Positions 1 to 10,474 of a stretch of 64,000 nt of DNA are shown here, piece after piece. Each line of letters opens with the position of its first letter. The stretch's first letter is position 1. The stretch is from Vibrio mimicus (GTDB taxonomy: Bacteria; Pseudomonadota; Gammaproteobacteria; Enterobacterales; Vibrionaceae). Where the stretch lies: assembly GCF_019048845.1 (NCBI RefSeq), contig NZ_CP077426.1:2775501-2839500 (forward strand), written 5' to 3'. The translations under genes were made by a program, and so were the position numbers. A model generated the notes under the pieces. That model was not told the DNA's origin, made no database searches, and worked only from the letters and a program-made list of their open reading frames with translations.

Positions 1-582
1 GATGACATCATTGTGGACGTGTTTAACGTAGAGTGTGATTCGATGAGCATGCCCCATGTTTATCGCAAAACCTCAGAGCAATTACTGAAGCTCAACAAGC
101 AGGAAATGCTCTATTGGCAACTGACCAACAAGTACTTACTGCCGCTGGTTCCTGATGCACTGAATTATGGGCAAGGGTCCTCCTCGGAGAGAGACAAACC
201 CTTTCCCCACAAGGGTTCAGCACATTCAAAAGAGCAAGCATGGTTAGCCAAAGTACATGTGGCTTTGCCCACCATTCGCGAGTGGAGTGACGAGCAACGG
301 CAAGTATTGAATGCGGTACACACGGCATTACTGCACAACCGTATGCTCAAGATATCGAGCCAAGTATTGCAGCAAGAGAAGGCGCTCATTGAGCCACTGG
401 GACTCTCGGTTCAGTGTGACGCGCTCTTGCTGCTCTTTCGTTTAACCGGTCAAAACAAGATACGCACCCTAGCCTTGCCTTTGATTGATGAGGCTAGTGT
501 ATCGACGTTTTCTTTTACCTATCCGACTGATTTCAATCTTGAGCGGTTCATGCGTGAACACGATGGAATCAGTACACCCTGA
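1..582 (+). CDS. Unrecognised island protein, 5' end outside window
   Basis: The reading frame is open from the first base of the window, so the true start lies upstream; about 193 residues are visible. I do not recognise the family. The visible part is soluble, without signal peptide or membrane segment, fairly rich in Leu and Gln, and ends in a hydrophobic stretch followed by a Phe/Tyr-rich tail. It is followed 30 bp later by a small lipoprotein gene on the same strand, so the three left-most genes may be co-transcribed. GTG at position 13 is only an internal candidate start. Confidence is in the existence of the gene, not in a function. Confidence 0.55.
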   Translation, partial: DDIIVDVFNVECDSMSMPHVYRKTSEQLLKLNKQEMLYWQLTNKYLLPLVPDALNYGQGSSSERDKPFPHKGSAHSKEQAWLAKVHVALPTIREWSDEQRQVLNAVHTALLHNRMLKISSQVLQQEKALIEPLGLSVQCDALLLLFRLTGQNKIRTLALPLIDEASVSTFSFTYPTDFNLERFMREHDGISTP

Positions 583-612
583 ATTTCCCTCACCGATAAG
601 GAGAGCACCGTT

Positions 613-981
613 ATGACATTAACCAACACCCTACTCCGATACGCCGCTATGACCATCCTGTTTATCGGGCTCACCGCTTGTGGCGACCAAAAAGAAACTC
701 AAGCAGCAACGGCAGATATTGAAGTGTCGATATCAGCTAACCCTCACTGGGGAACATTGGTCTTTGACCTACAAGCTATCACCAACAACACCGTAATACA
801 CGATGTAGTGATTAACCGTGGCAACTGCCGATTACCCGCAGGAACAGCCTCAGAGCTATCAAGAAACGTTTCATTGAAGTTCGGCCAAACCTATACCGGA
901 TATAGCAACAACTGCACAGTAGACAGCGTGAAAGAAATCGAAGTCACCTCCAGTGCTGGCACCTTTGTCTACACCTTCTAA
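613..981 (+). CDS. Small predicted lipoprotein (122 aa)
   Basis: The N-terminus has a hydrophobic segment ending in a lipobox LTAC with the acylated Cys at residue 23, so export and lipid attachment are predicted. The mature part of about 100 residues contains two further Cys (in NRGNC and NNCTV) that could form a disulfide in the periplasm, and alternating polar/hydrophobic strands suggesting a beta fold. Family not recognised. It lies in an island, 48 bp before another small exported protein, so the two may work together at the envelope, for instance as surface or exclusion proteins; this is inference only. Confidence 0.7.
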   Translation: MTLTNTLLRYAAMTILFIGLTACGDQKETQAATADIEVSISANPHWGTLVFDLQAITNNTVIHDVVINRGNCRLPAGTASELSRNVSLKFGQTYTGYSNNCTVDSVKEIEVTSSAGTFVYTF

Positions 982-1028
982 CTTTCAACTCCCAAATAAC
1001 ATACTCAACCAACTTGTAAGGATAAACT

Positions 1029-1256
1029 ATGAAAAAGTCAACTCTACTCATCACAGCAGCGTTAGTTTTCTCAACCTCTTCCGCATTTGCTGGTGGAACA
1101 CTGGGCGGTAACCCATCCGCACATTCGGGAGCCGTTAACGTCAGTGTAGGCAAATGTACTCAATACAAAATGGATGTAAAAACAGCGCAACAGGAAGGTA
1201 AGGATGTATCGACCATCACCGTTCCTGAAGGCTGTGAACCAGCCAAAGAAAAGTAA
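1029..1256 (+). CDS. Small secreted protein (75 aa)
   Basis: An AAGGA ribosome site sits 7 bases before the ATG. The first 21 residues form a typical Sec signal peptide (MKKS, hydrophobic core, cleavage after AFA). The mature peptide of about 54 residues starts with Gly-rich sequence and has two Cys (GKC and EGC) that could pair in the periplasm. No family recognised. It is followed within 30 bp by a strong rho-independent terminator that is duplicated 9.5 kb further on. Confidence 0.65.
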   Translation: MKKSTLLITAALVFSTSSAFAGGTLGGNPSAHSGAVNVSVGKCTQYKMDVKTAQQEGKDVSTITVPEGCEPAKEK

Positions 1257-1281
1257 TACCACCAGCAACAGTAAAAAATGA

Positions 1282-1317
1282 CAATGGGGAGCAATTACGC
1301 TCCCCATTCTTTTTTTG
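1282..1317. terminator. Rho-independent terminator, copy 1 of a perfect 36-bp repeat
   Basis: Arms ATGGGGAGC and GCTCCCCAT enclose the loop AATTAC and are followed by C and seven T. It can end the small secreted-protein transcript. An identical 36-bp copy is at 10766-10801; homology weakly extends upstream (CAGCAAC and an A-run precede both). Confidence 0.9.
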
Positions 1318-1494
1318 CTTCTATACGCAAACCGTACAATCAATAAGTTGGCCTTCTCAACTCATTTTGGACATTTATGAGTTAGAGTTAACACTCAATA
1401 AAACCATAACATTCACAAAAACTGACTACTTATTCAAAGGTGAAGTGGTTAAGTTTTATTGACCACTAACTTAGAATCTAGCCAATATCTCTGC

Positions 1495-3552
1495 TCACCC
1501 GTTTGCCCCTGCTCTAGAATCTTTCTTCAATACTTCTATCATTTTCTGTTCATGTTCAAGGATCTGCTGTACTCCCCATTCCCCACTGTGATTAAGGTGC
1601 TGGATCATTTCGTACAGTTTCAATGTATCTATATTTTTATCGTTGATGGCAGATTTAAAGTGATCACGCTTTGCCGAAGGTAGTAGATTGCTTAACTTCG
1701 AGTTTTTACTATGGCTGATAAGGCATAAGTTACCAAAACGATGCAGCTCGCTATTATTCAGCTTTTTATGGCCATCTAATGGGTGTTGTGGGTAAAAGTG
1801 CTCGACTGAACTGCGGAAGGTAAACTCAAACTGGTTTATAACAGCATCGGTACTGCTTTCTATACCATTGCACCAAAGCAGGTAATCTAGGTAGTTGAAT
1901 ACCAAGTTATTCTCAATCGCGCCATACCTTAGTAAATCCATCACCGAACCATCATAATTATCCAAGGATCGATAACCCGTCCCCTGGTAAATCATGGCGA
2001 AATACTCTGCACCTTCTGGCTGTAAAAAACGGCCAAACACAAACTGGCGGGCTAGATGCTCAAGTTTTTCAAGATAAGCAACAGGGCTTATTTCATCCAT
2101 ATAGTACAACTGATACAACGCACCATTGAGCCAGTGTTTATAGACGAGGGTTGGCGTAGACACATGAAGTGCGCTCAACAACATCAAGATACGCCGGTTA
2201 ATTCCCTCGAAGCCATCTTCACTATCATTGTTCGCGCTACTGTCAAAGGTATTGATGTAGCTTTGGCTCTTATCATTGTAAAAATGTAAGCGCTTGAGAC
2301 TCCATTTATCTTCACCCTGAGTAAATTCACGCTTGATAATGTATTGATCAAATAGGTACTTAGACTTTAACAAGGCAAATACAAAATCTTTTACCGCTTC
2401 GATTCTCGCTTGTTTGTCCAACAGATCTTTTTTCAATAGATACTGTTCAAACTGCTCAAGTAACCGCTTGTCATCCAAGGCAACATCTTGCTGCGTAGAT
2501 ACTCTAAGTACGTGCAGTAGGAAGTTCGAGAAGTTAATCACGCTATTAAAACGCTCTGGGGTAAGCTCAGTGTCACGACTGCTTTTTGCTGAAGGTGGAT
2601 TAGCCAGCATGTCACAGAAACGGATAGAAACGTCAGCACTTATTGTGGTGACGATTTGGCCTTCACGATTAGCGATGATACTCTGCACATCGTCATAGTT
2701 TTGTGGGGTAAACTTGCCCCAATCATTGGTGCCAAAAAGCTCATGTCGCTCGGCTTTGCTAAAACCGTATTGAATGTAGCGCTCCATGTTTGCGGTTGCG
2801 TCCCACACCTTCGCCAGAACCTCAATACTCTGCTCACGCTCATTTTTATCTTCAATGTCGTTCAATGCTGACATTAAACGAGCTTTAACTACCTCGTGTT
2901 TTTCTAGTTGCTCACCACGGTTATTCATCACCTCAAAATAGTGATTTAAATCGGTATCTCTTGGTACAGAAACACGAGCGATTTCCACTTGATTAAAAAG
3001 GTAGGAGCAGAAGTCACCCAGCTTATCACCTAGAGCCAATAAGCCTTTTTCGAGAAGATGATATCCCTCAACAACATCAAGGTTGAAATCATCATTTTTC
3101 AAGTTCTCTAATGCAACACCTTGTTTCAAAGCGGAAAAAGTATCTGAGGATTTTGGTCGGCTCTCAAAGTCCAGATTGGGTGCGTAATACCAATCCATAT
3201 CTATAGATTGTGCCGCAGAGTGTTTACTTTCAATTGAAATGTTGCCCTTTGCAATGCGTTTGAGCGCAAAGGCGAGCAAAGTCAGTGTCGTGAAACGTTG
3301 CTGACCATCGATAACTTCAAACTGGCCATCAGGGCGCTCAAATACCACTAAAGTGCCAATGTAGTAGGGTTGATTAGGCTTGTGCTGCTGGTAGTCCTGC
3401 ACATCTTGAATAAGTTGGTTGATTTCTCCTTCACCCCAAGCGTAGTTGCGCTGATACATAGGCACGAGATAGCGGCTGTTGTCTGCTAGCAGCTCTTTCA
3501 CTCTAAAGCTGTGAATACCATCGTGCACTTTTGAGCCCAGACCGTTATTCAT
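1495..3552 (-). CDS. DUF262-DUF1524 protein (GmrSD-like nuclease)
   Basis: 685 residues with an N-terminal DUF262 (ParB/sulfiredoxin-like NTPase) domain: YQRNYAW at 33-39 and the signature IDGQQR at 81-86. The C-terminal 100 residues match DUF1524, the HNH-type nuclease domain: EHFYPQ at 584-589, FGNLCLIS at 606-613, then NSKLSN. This is the same domain order as GmrSD-type (type IV) restriction enzymes and SspE, which cut modified or invading DNA. It starts inside the end of the upstream DUF262 gene (8-bp overlap), so the two are translationally coupled. Role in defence against phage or plasmids is inferred from the family and from the neighbouring TerY-P-type operon. Target specificity cannot be read. 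Confidence 0.85.
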   Translation of the reverse strand: MNNGLGSKVHDGIHSFRVKELLADNSRYLVPMYQRNYAWGEGEINQLIQDVQDYQQHKPNQPYYIGTLVVFERPDGQFEVIDGQQRFTTLTLLAFALKRIAKGNISIESKHSAAQSIDMDWYYAPNLDFESRPKSSDTFSALKQGVALENLKNDDFNLDVVEGYHLLEKGLLALGDKLGDFCSYLFNQVEIARVSVPRDTDLNHYFEVMNNRGEQLEKHEVVKARLMSALNDIEDKNEREQSIEVLAKVWDATANMERYIQYGFSKAERHELFGTNDWGKFTPQNYDDVQSIIANREGQIVTTISADVSIRFCDMLANPPSAKSSRDTELTPERFNSVINFSNFLLHVLRVSTQQDVALDDKRLLEQFEQYLLKKDLLDKQARIEAVKDFVFALLKSKYLFDQYIIKREFTQGEDKWSLKRLHFYNDKSQSYINTFDSSANNDSEDGFEGINRRILMLLSALHVSTPTLVYKHWLNGALYQLYYMDEISPVAYLEKLEHLARQFVFGRFLQPEGAEYFAMIYQGTGYRSLDNYDGSVMDLLRYGAIENNLVFNYLDYLLWCNGIESSTDAVINQFEFTFRSSVEHFYPQHPLDGHKKLNNSELHRFGNLCLISHSKNSKLSNLLPSAKRDHFKSAINDKNIDTLKLYEMIQHLNHSGEWGVQQILEHEQKMIEVLKKDSRAGANG

Positions 3553-5014
3553 AATACTTCATCTCCTGAAACAGTCTTTCAATTTCTGCTAGCTTGGTGC
3601 CTTTGACCTCACTTTGTTTAATGGTCTGTAGCGGCCAATTTAAAACATCACTTGGCTGTATGGCTTGCTTAATGCGCTCGAATACATTGTGCTTTAGCGC
3701 ATGATTATCCATCGTTACCAGCTGCACCACCTGCATTTTCAAACGACAGCGATAAGCCCAAATAAACAATTTTTCAATCGCTTGAGATAGCTGATGTGAC
3801 CCAAATTTATCTAGATAGAAAATAACCCCGCAATCAAACAAGGTGCGAACGTAACAATCACCTGTTCGAGTACGTGACGAGTAGCTATTTAGGGTACGCA
3901 AAATCCGATCCGCTAATGGTTCTAATTCATGCCCCAATATTGTAATCGGCTTGTGTTCATCGCCTGTATGCTCACTGTCGATAATCGTGCTAATAGTCCG
4001 TTGGTAGTAGCTAGTCATTTCAAAAAAACGGCGACCATTGATGATCATCTGATCAAGATGAAATGGAAAGCCCATCGTTTGATGATCGATCTTCCTTTGA
4101 TATTGACTGTTATAGTCGTCTACAAAATGATGGGATATTCTTAGCGGCTCAACATAAGGATACAACCCAACTTGCTCAAGGTTTACCCCTTTAAACAGCT
4201 CCACCTGGGACTTATCAAAATACTGTGCAGGTTTGCCTTGCGCCCAATTACGAATACGAAATAGATAATTGGCAAACAGGTTTGCAAGTTGCGCGCTTTG
4301 CAAACTTTCCCAATGACTCACAGACTGGGCTTTTAGCTCGTTTTCTTGGTTTGAAAATTCGCGCAAGTGGTACGCTTTTAATAGATCGTGAGGATCGAGA
4401 TCGCGCCCTCTGGCATTTTGAGAATCAAAAAACTGAAAAGCTTCTGAAACGTCATCCAGCACAAACGTAACCACTTCACAGCGGTTGAGTATAAAATCGA
4501 TATCCGCTTCGGTAAAGTCACTGCGGCTGACGGCTCTTTTGGCCGCCATAAAGTTTTGATGCAGATTGTGGTGCGAAATATCGCTACTAAAGCGTTGCTC
4601 AGTTAAAAAACTTGCTAGTGGGACTTTAAGCTTTTGTAGGCTGTCCCGAACATCTTCGCGCTTTATCGCTTGCTGTTTGCTTGAGCTTTGCAGGCGTTCT
4701 TCAATTAACGCCTGCACCAATAACACCAAGGTGAGCGTGCGCTGCTGACCATCTACGATATCTAGCTGCTCTACTTTTTTCTGGCCATGACCACCACCGT
4801 CGTGACGGTGAAACACCACCGCCCCTAAACGATAGGCCGACTTATCACGATACACTTTTAAATCGTTTAATAAATCAGCAAGGTTGGCTTGTGTCCATTT
4901 ATAAGGGCGCTGGTATTTGGGGATAACCAAATTTTCCAGCGCCAATAACTCTCCAACCTTAGTCACCCTTTTATCAAGGAAGTGCGATACTTTCTTTGCT
5001 ATACAATCCGCCAC
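3545..5014 (-). CDS. DUF262-only partner protein
   Basis: 489 residues from a GTG start that has AAGGA 8 bases upstream; a TTG at 5032 is in frame but has no ribosome site. DUF262 motifs are complete (YQRPYKW at 34-40, DIVDGQQR at 85-92), but no HNH/DUF1524 motif is found at the C-terminus, which is instead an alpha-helical domain. It therefore resembles a separate sensor/NTPase subunit paired with the nuclease-bearing downstream gene. Start lies one base after the stop of a 48-codon ORF, and its end overlaps the downstream gene by 8 bp, so all belong to one minus-strand operon. Paired DUF262 genes occur in restriction-like loci; the mechanism of this two-protein form is not known to me. Confidence 0.82.
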   Translation of the reverse strand: MADCIAKKVSHFLDKRVTKVGELLALENLVIPKYQRPYKWTQANLADLLNDLKVYRDKSAYRLGAVVFHRHDGGGHGQKKVEQLDIVDGQQRTLTLVLLVQALIEERLQSSSKQQAIKREDVRDSLQKLKVPLASFLTEQRFSSDISHHNLHQNFMAAKRAVSRSDFTEADIDFILNRCEVVTFVLDDVSEAFQFFDSQNARGRDLDPHDLLKAYHLREFSNQENELKAQSVSHWESLQSAQLANLFANYLFRIRNWAQGKPAQYFDKSQVELFKGVNLEQVGLYPYVEPLRISHHFVDDYNSQYQRKIDHQTMGFPFHLDQMIINGRRFFEMTSYYQRTISTIIDSEHTGDEHKPITILGHELEPLADRILRTLNSYSSRTRTGDCYVRTLFDCGVIFYLDKFGSHQLSQAIEKLFIWAYRCRLKMQVVQLVTMDNHALKHNVFERIKQAIQPSDVLNWPLQTIKQSEVKGTKLAEIERLFQEMKYYE

Positions 5015-5015
5015 G

Positions 5016-5162
5016 CTAGCTTTCCTTCTCAAACGGCAGACGATTTCTACCTGTTAGCAACTCTTGTATCATGCCTTGTTTGATTCGGCATGTTTTCGCC
5101 AAGCGCTGTTCGTCACAGCTTGCCCAGAGGGGTGAATAGAGTTCTATTTTTTTAATAGTCAT
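5016..5162 (-). CDS. 48-aa ORF resembling the C-terminal tail of HsdS
   Basis: An ATG-started ORF (48 residues) ending one base before the DUF262 GTG. Its second half, LAKTCRIKQGMIQELLTGR at residues 21-39, closely resembles the usual C-terminal tail of type I restriction specificity subunits (LAKTR.IKQGMMQELLTGRIRL). It is either a decayed remnant of hsdS or a tiny gene that keeps the tail as a leader peptide coupling translation to the DUF262 pair. No hsdM or hsdR is seen in the window. The tail similarity is from memory of the family. Confidence 0.5.
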   Translation of the reverse strand: MTIKKIELYSPLWASCDEQRLAKTCRIKQGMIQELLTGRNRLPFEKES

Positions 5163-5173
5163 ATTTGTAAAGC

Positions 5174-5365
5174 TTAATAAGAATTGGGCAGTGATAATTT
5201 GTTGGTATCTAAGCCTGAGGCTTTTAGGCGTGTGGTGAGGTTTTTCATCTTACTGAATTCTTTGCCATAACTAGGTTTTAGCTTTAACTCTTCACAAAAT
5301 TCTCTCACTGTAATGTTGACCAACTCATCAGCGTACTTAATCGACTGTAAGTGAAGCTCAGCCAT
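5174..5365 (-). CDS. Small basic protein (63 aa) heading the DUF262 operon
   Basis: 63 residues, Lys/Leu-rich, probably helical, ending 11 bp before the HsdS-tail ORF, in the same orientation as the DUF262 pair. No clear Shine-Dalgarno sequence precedes the ATG. Not recognised; the size and charge would fit a small DNA-binding or regulatory protein, but no helix-turn-helix can be asserted. Could also be a remnant of a larger restriction gene. Confidence 0.45.
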   Translation of the reverse strand: MAELHLQSIKYADELVNITVREFCEELKLKPSYGKEFSKMKNLTTRLKASGLDTNKLSLPNSY

Positions 5366-5939
5366 AAATCCATTTCATGGAGCGGAGGCACGCATCCTCT
5401 TTAATCATTTTGTTCACAATACCCTAAACACGATTTGCAGGATTTTGTACTAGTAAATCATTCAAAAAATTTGAGTTATCATTATGTAATGTACAGTTTC
5501 AACTCTCTTTAGAGTCCACGATCTATCTTTATTGTCAATCCATTCAATTTGATCAATCTCTCTCCACTGTGTTCACTTCGTAGTGTCTCCGGAATCTTGA
5601 AGAAGAACTATCCATTAGCCAGTTTCATATTTGTTTCAAGTGAATCATGCCACTACAGTTGAAACCTATCTTTCAGAAAATATTCAGCCCAAAGATATCT
5701 TTTACAGTATGAAGAACATCGTCTTGTTTGATTATCAAACAGTCGGGCAAGAACTTTTCCTGTGTGTTCCTTGGGTGATGAATCGGGCTGTCGGCAAAGT
5801 GGCGGCTACAGCTGATTATTAAAGGATAAAAATTGACCTTACCAGCGTAAATATTCTAAAAATGTGATGCTGGTAAGCAAATTTCCTTTCTCGCTGCTTT
5901 ATCTTAACCTTTTGATAAAACTAGCAGTCGAAGGATATT
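5366..5939. other. Divergent intergenic region between the DUF262 and vWA operons
   Basis: 574 bp, AT-rich, separates two divergent defence-like operons and must contain both promoters. A 37-codon ORF from ATG 5711 (or 63 codons from TTG 5631) runs to 5822 on the plus strand, but lacks a ribosome site and is not recognised; it may be a gene remnant. An inverted repeat CTTACCAGC (5838-5846) / GCTGGTAAG (5869-5877) lies 62 bp before the vWA start. Confidence 0.6.
5838..5877. promoter_or_regulatory. Inverted repeat upstream of the vWA gene
   Basis: Perfect 9-bp arms CTTACCAGC and GCTGGTAAG separated by 22 bases. Arm centres are 31 bases apart, about three helical turns, which would suit a dimeric repressor, or the RNA could fold as a leader hairpin. 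No T-run follows, so it is not a typical terminator. Confidence 0.4.
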
Positions 5940-6773
5940 ATGAGCTACAGTGCCGAAATCAGTCGTACCAATCCTACAGCGTTCTTGTTCTTGGTAGACC
6001 AATCTGGATCAATGCAAGATTTCATGACCAATGGCAAGTCCAAAGCCCAGTTTGTAGCCGATGTTCTTAATCGAACGTTAGCCACTCTCATTACTCGCTG
6101 TACTAAGTCAGAGGGTACTCGTGATTACTTCGAGGTTGGTGTTTTAGGCTACAGCGGTTCTACCGCAGAGAACGGTCTTGCCGGAGCATTATCAGGGGCA
6201 ATTATTCACCCAATCTCTCAAATTGAAGCTAATCCATTGCGTGTAGAAGACCGGATTAAGAGGGTAGATGATGGTGCGGGTGGTCTAGTCGATCAAGCTA
6301 TCAAATTCCCAGTATGGTTTGAGCCCAAGGCGGCAGGCGGAACTCCTATGTGTAACGCCATCACCAGTGCTGCTGAGCAGTTAGTGGCTTGGTGTGATGC
6401 ACACCCAGACAGCTACCCGCCGACTGTGCTGCATATCACTGATGGTGAGTCAACTGATGGTGAACCAGGGAGCTTAGCCCAGCAACTCCAACAGATTAGT
6501 ACCAACGATGGCAACGTCCTATTATTCAATCTTCACGTGAGCTCTAGTGGTGGCGACCCCGTAAAATTCCCCTTCTCTGACGCAGGCTTAAGTGACTGCT
6601 ATGCAAAGCTTTTATTCAGCATGTCTAGCCCTTTACCTGTGCACCTTCAAAAGGTTGCTGAAGAGAAAGGGATTAAAGCAACGATGGAATCTCGTGGTTT
6701 TGTTTTTAATGGAGAAATTACTGAGGTTGTGGACTTCTTTGATATTGGCACCCGTGCCGCCCAGCTACGTTGA
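5940..6773 (+). CDS. TerY-like vWA-domain protein (TerY-P triad)
   Basis: 277 residues, preceded by AAGGA. A von Willebrand A fold with a complete metal-ion-dependent adhesion site: DQSGS at 20-24, Thr in GGTP at 135, and Asp in ITDGE at 168. No signal peptide, so cytoplasmic like TerY. It overlaps or abuts the next gene (PP2C phosphatase), which is followed by a kinase, the arrangement called the TerY-P triad. By family knowledge the vWA protein scaffolds or senses while the kinase and phosphatase set a phosphorylation state; triads of this type have been reported to protect from phages. The specific trigger here is unknown. Confidence 0.87.
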   Translation: MSYSAEISRTNPTAFLFLVDQSGSMQDFMTNGKSKAQFVADVLNRTLATLITRCTKSEGTRDYFEVGVLGYSGSTAENGLAGALSGAIIHPISQIEANPLRVEDRIKRVDDGAGGLVDQAIKFPVWFEPKAAGGTPMCNAITSAAEQLVAWCDAHPDSYPPTVLHITDGESTDGEPGSLAQQLQQISTNDGNVLLFNLHVSSSGGDPVKFPFSDAGLSDCYAKLLFSMSSPLPVHLQKVAEEKGIKATMESRGFVFNGEITEVVDFFDIGTRAAQLR

Positions 6774-6775
6774 CT

Positions 6776-7513
6776 ATGGAATTCAGAATCCTGTTTGATG
6801 GAACCGTAGCCAAGCATACTGAGCAGCCATACGATAACGAAGATGCTTACCGCATAGACCAAGAACGAGGTCGCGTGGTACTTTCAGATGGTGCTTCTGA
6901 GTCTTTTGATGCTAAAAACTGGGCAAATCTGCTTGTGGATGCATGCATAGATACCGAGCCTTTAGATGAGGCGCTCTTTGCATGCATCCAAAAGTACAAT
7001 CTTCAATATGATCCGAGCACTCTCTCTTGGTCAAAAGTAGCAGCTTACGAAAGAGGTAGTTTTGCTACGATGTTGATTGTTCAAGATGACCCCATCCATA
7101 AAAACGTCAGTGTTAGTGCTATGGGAGATAGTCTTGCTGTTTGGAGCGATGGTAATAACCTGCTAGATACAACACCCTATTCTTGTGCAGACCAATTCAC
7201 TCAAAAACCGATGCTTCTAGCAACGCGCAACGAGTTAAATCCATCATTAAGCGATACCAGTAGTGTTTTTTTGACTCAAAAGATGTGGAGCTACGAAGAT
7301 AATAAAACGCATTTTCTTCTCTGTATGACTGATGCTCTCGGGGCATGGCTACTGCACCATCAGGAGCATGGTGATAAGTCGGCACTTGAGAGACTTATTA
7401 GCATCAGAAGCCAGCAGGAGCTTCAGTACCTTGTTGAAACAGAACGCACTTCTGGAAAACTCCGCAGAGATGATACCACTTTAATTATCATTAGCCTGAC
7501 TTGTGAAGTTTAA
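6776..7513 (+). CDS. PP2C-family protein phosphatase (TerY-P triad)
   Basis: 245 residues from ATG 6776, three bases after the vWA stop; a TTG at 6770 overlapping that stop is in frame but less likely. PP2C motifs are present: NEDAYRID at 21-28, VLSDGAS at 35-41, a GSFAT block, AMGDS, MTDALG and RRDDTT near the end, giving the metal-binding Asp residues. Soluble Ser/Thr phosphatase expected to oppose the downstream kinase. Tightly packed between vWA and kinase genes (3-bp gap to the next start). Confidence 0.88.
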   Translation: MEFRILFDGTVAKHTEQPYDNEDAYRIDQERGRVVLSDGASESFDAKNWANLLVDACIDTEPLDEALFACIQKYNLQYDPSTLSWSKVAAYERGSFATMLIVQDDPIHKNVSVSAMGDSLAVWSDGNNLLDTTPYSCADQFTQKPMLLATRNELNPSLSDTSSVFLTQKMWSYEDNKTHFLLCMTDALGAWLLHHQEHGDKSALERLISIRSQQELQYLVETERTSGKLRRDDTTLIIISLTCEV

Positions 7514-7931
7514 ACCATGGCATATCCAACCCTTGAGCAATACAACGAGGCACTACAGTCCCCACAACTTGTATTACAAGACGCAGAGTTAAAGCATGGC
7601 ACATTAAAGACTACCGGTTTAGGACTTCCACTTGCCTTATGTGGTGGATTTGCACTCACGTATACTGTACAGGTTGGAGGTAAGAAGTTTGCGCTGCGTT
7701 GTTTTCACAAGGAATCACGAGAGTTAGAGAGACGATATCAAGCTATATCTGCTCGAATTAAACAACTGGCTAGCCCTTACTTTCTACCATTTGAGTTCAT
7801 TCCAGCAGGCATTCGCATTCAGGGAGCTATGTATCCCATCGTTAAGATGGCTTGGGCTGTAGTGGCATAGTGAATTTGGCCACCTGATTAGAGCTGTTAT
7901 GATTGCAACCATAGCAGCATTAGGTGACGAA

Positions 7932-9121
<1,190 letters not shown>

Positions 9122-10474
9122 CCACTACAGGCACAAGGACAAACATTAGCTGAATTCCTAGAAAATGAGTATCGTAATCCCCAATCTCTTCAAAGACTAC
9201 GGAAAGCTCTGTCTAATTTAGCTGATTTTCTGGAGAAAAATCAGATTTCTCATGGTGATATTCAGCCAGAAAATATAATGGTGAGTGCAGGTGGCAGCAC
9301 GATTCAACTTATCGATTATGATGGAATGTATGTTGAGGCATTGCAATCATCTAAAGCAACCGAATTAGGGCAGGTAAACTTTCAACATCCCAAACGCACT
9401 GCTAATGATTTCAACGAAAAGCTTGATCGCTTTTCTTTTTTGACGCTGGATGTCGCACTCCAAGCATTGATAGCATCATCTTCAATTTGGACTATTTCTC
9501 GCTCTGAACCAAGTGCAGTTGTGTTTAGGCGGAATGATTTTCTAGATCCTGGTTCATCATCGATTTTTAAAGAGATTTTAAAAATCAAAGGCGTGGACTT
9601 ACATGCCAAAAATTTAGCTAGAGTCGCTGTTGGGGAATTTGATAGGGTTCCTACACTTGCGAATTTCCTTCAGAACAAAGGAATCTATCACGAGGGCATT
9701 ACATTTGGTCAGGGCGCTACCTTGACCAAGGCTGGCTATCAAGGTGCATATGTAGTTTGTGATGCTTTGAAATATGAAAAAGTATTTGAACAGGTTGGGA
9801 ACAGAATAGAGCTCATAGGTAAAATCCATTCTGTTCACCGTGGGTGGGGAGCGAATAAAAAACCTTATGTATTCGTGAATTTCTCTGATTGGCGCGGAAA
9901 AGCAGTCAAGCTAGCTATCTGGTCTGATGGCATGAATGCTATTGGTACTAATGTACCGGACCAAACTTGGGTCGGCCGTTGGCTATCAGTTACAGGTCTC
10001 GTTGATACGCCTTATCATGGACATGCAAAATCGACTACTTACACACATATCTCGATCACTATAACTGCACCTGGTCAGATACAGCATATACCAGAACAGG
10101 AAGCCAAATATCGTCTTCTTGGGGGTATCGCAACACCTACAAAGGGTGCTGTATCGAGTCCAAATGCTAATATTCTCTCAACGATGACGAAAGGGACTGG
10201 ATCTCTAGCTCCAACTTCACCAATTCAAATAACACGGACACCCCAAGCCCCCCAGAAGAGCCCAAATCAACAGTTACTTGAGAAGATGCGAGCTCAGCAA
10301 GTACCTCAGGCAACATATACGAAAGCTCCCCCCGTATACCGATATTCAAATATGGGGAATTCAACAAAGAGTAACCCAACTGTTACTAATAGGAAATCAT
10401 CCGGTTTAGGTTGGGGAGGGTGGCTTTTTATTATAATTGTAGGCTTTATGCTCCTACGAGGTTGTGCAAGTTAA

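Noticed and set aside
5631..5822. 63-codon plus-strand ORF between the two defence operons
   Set aside because: TTG start without ribosome site and no recognised family; could be a remnant but not supportable.
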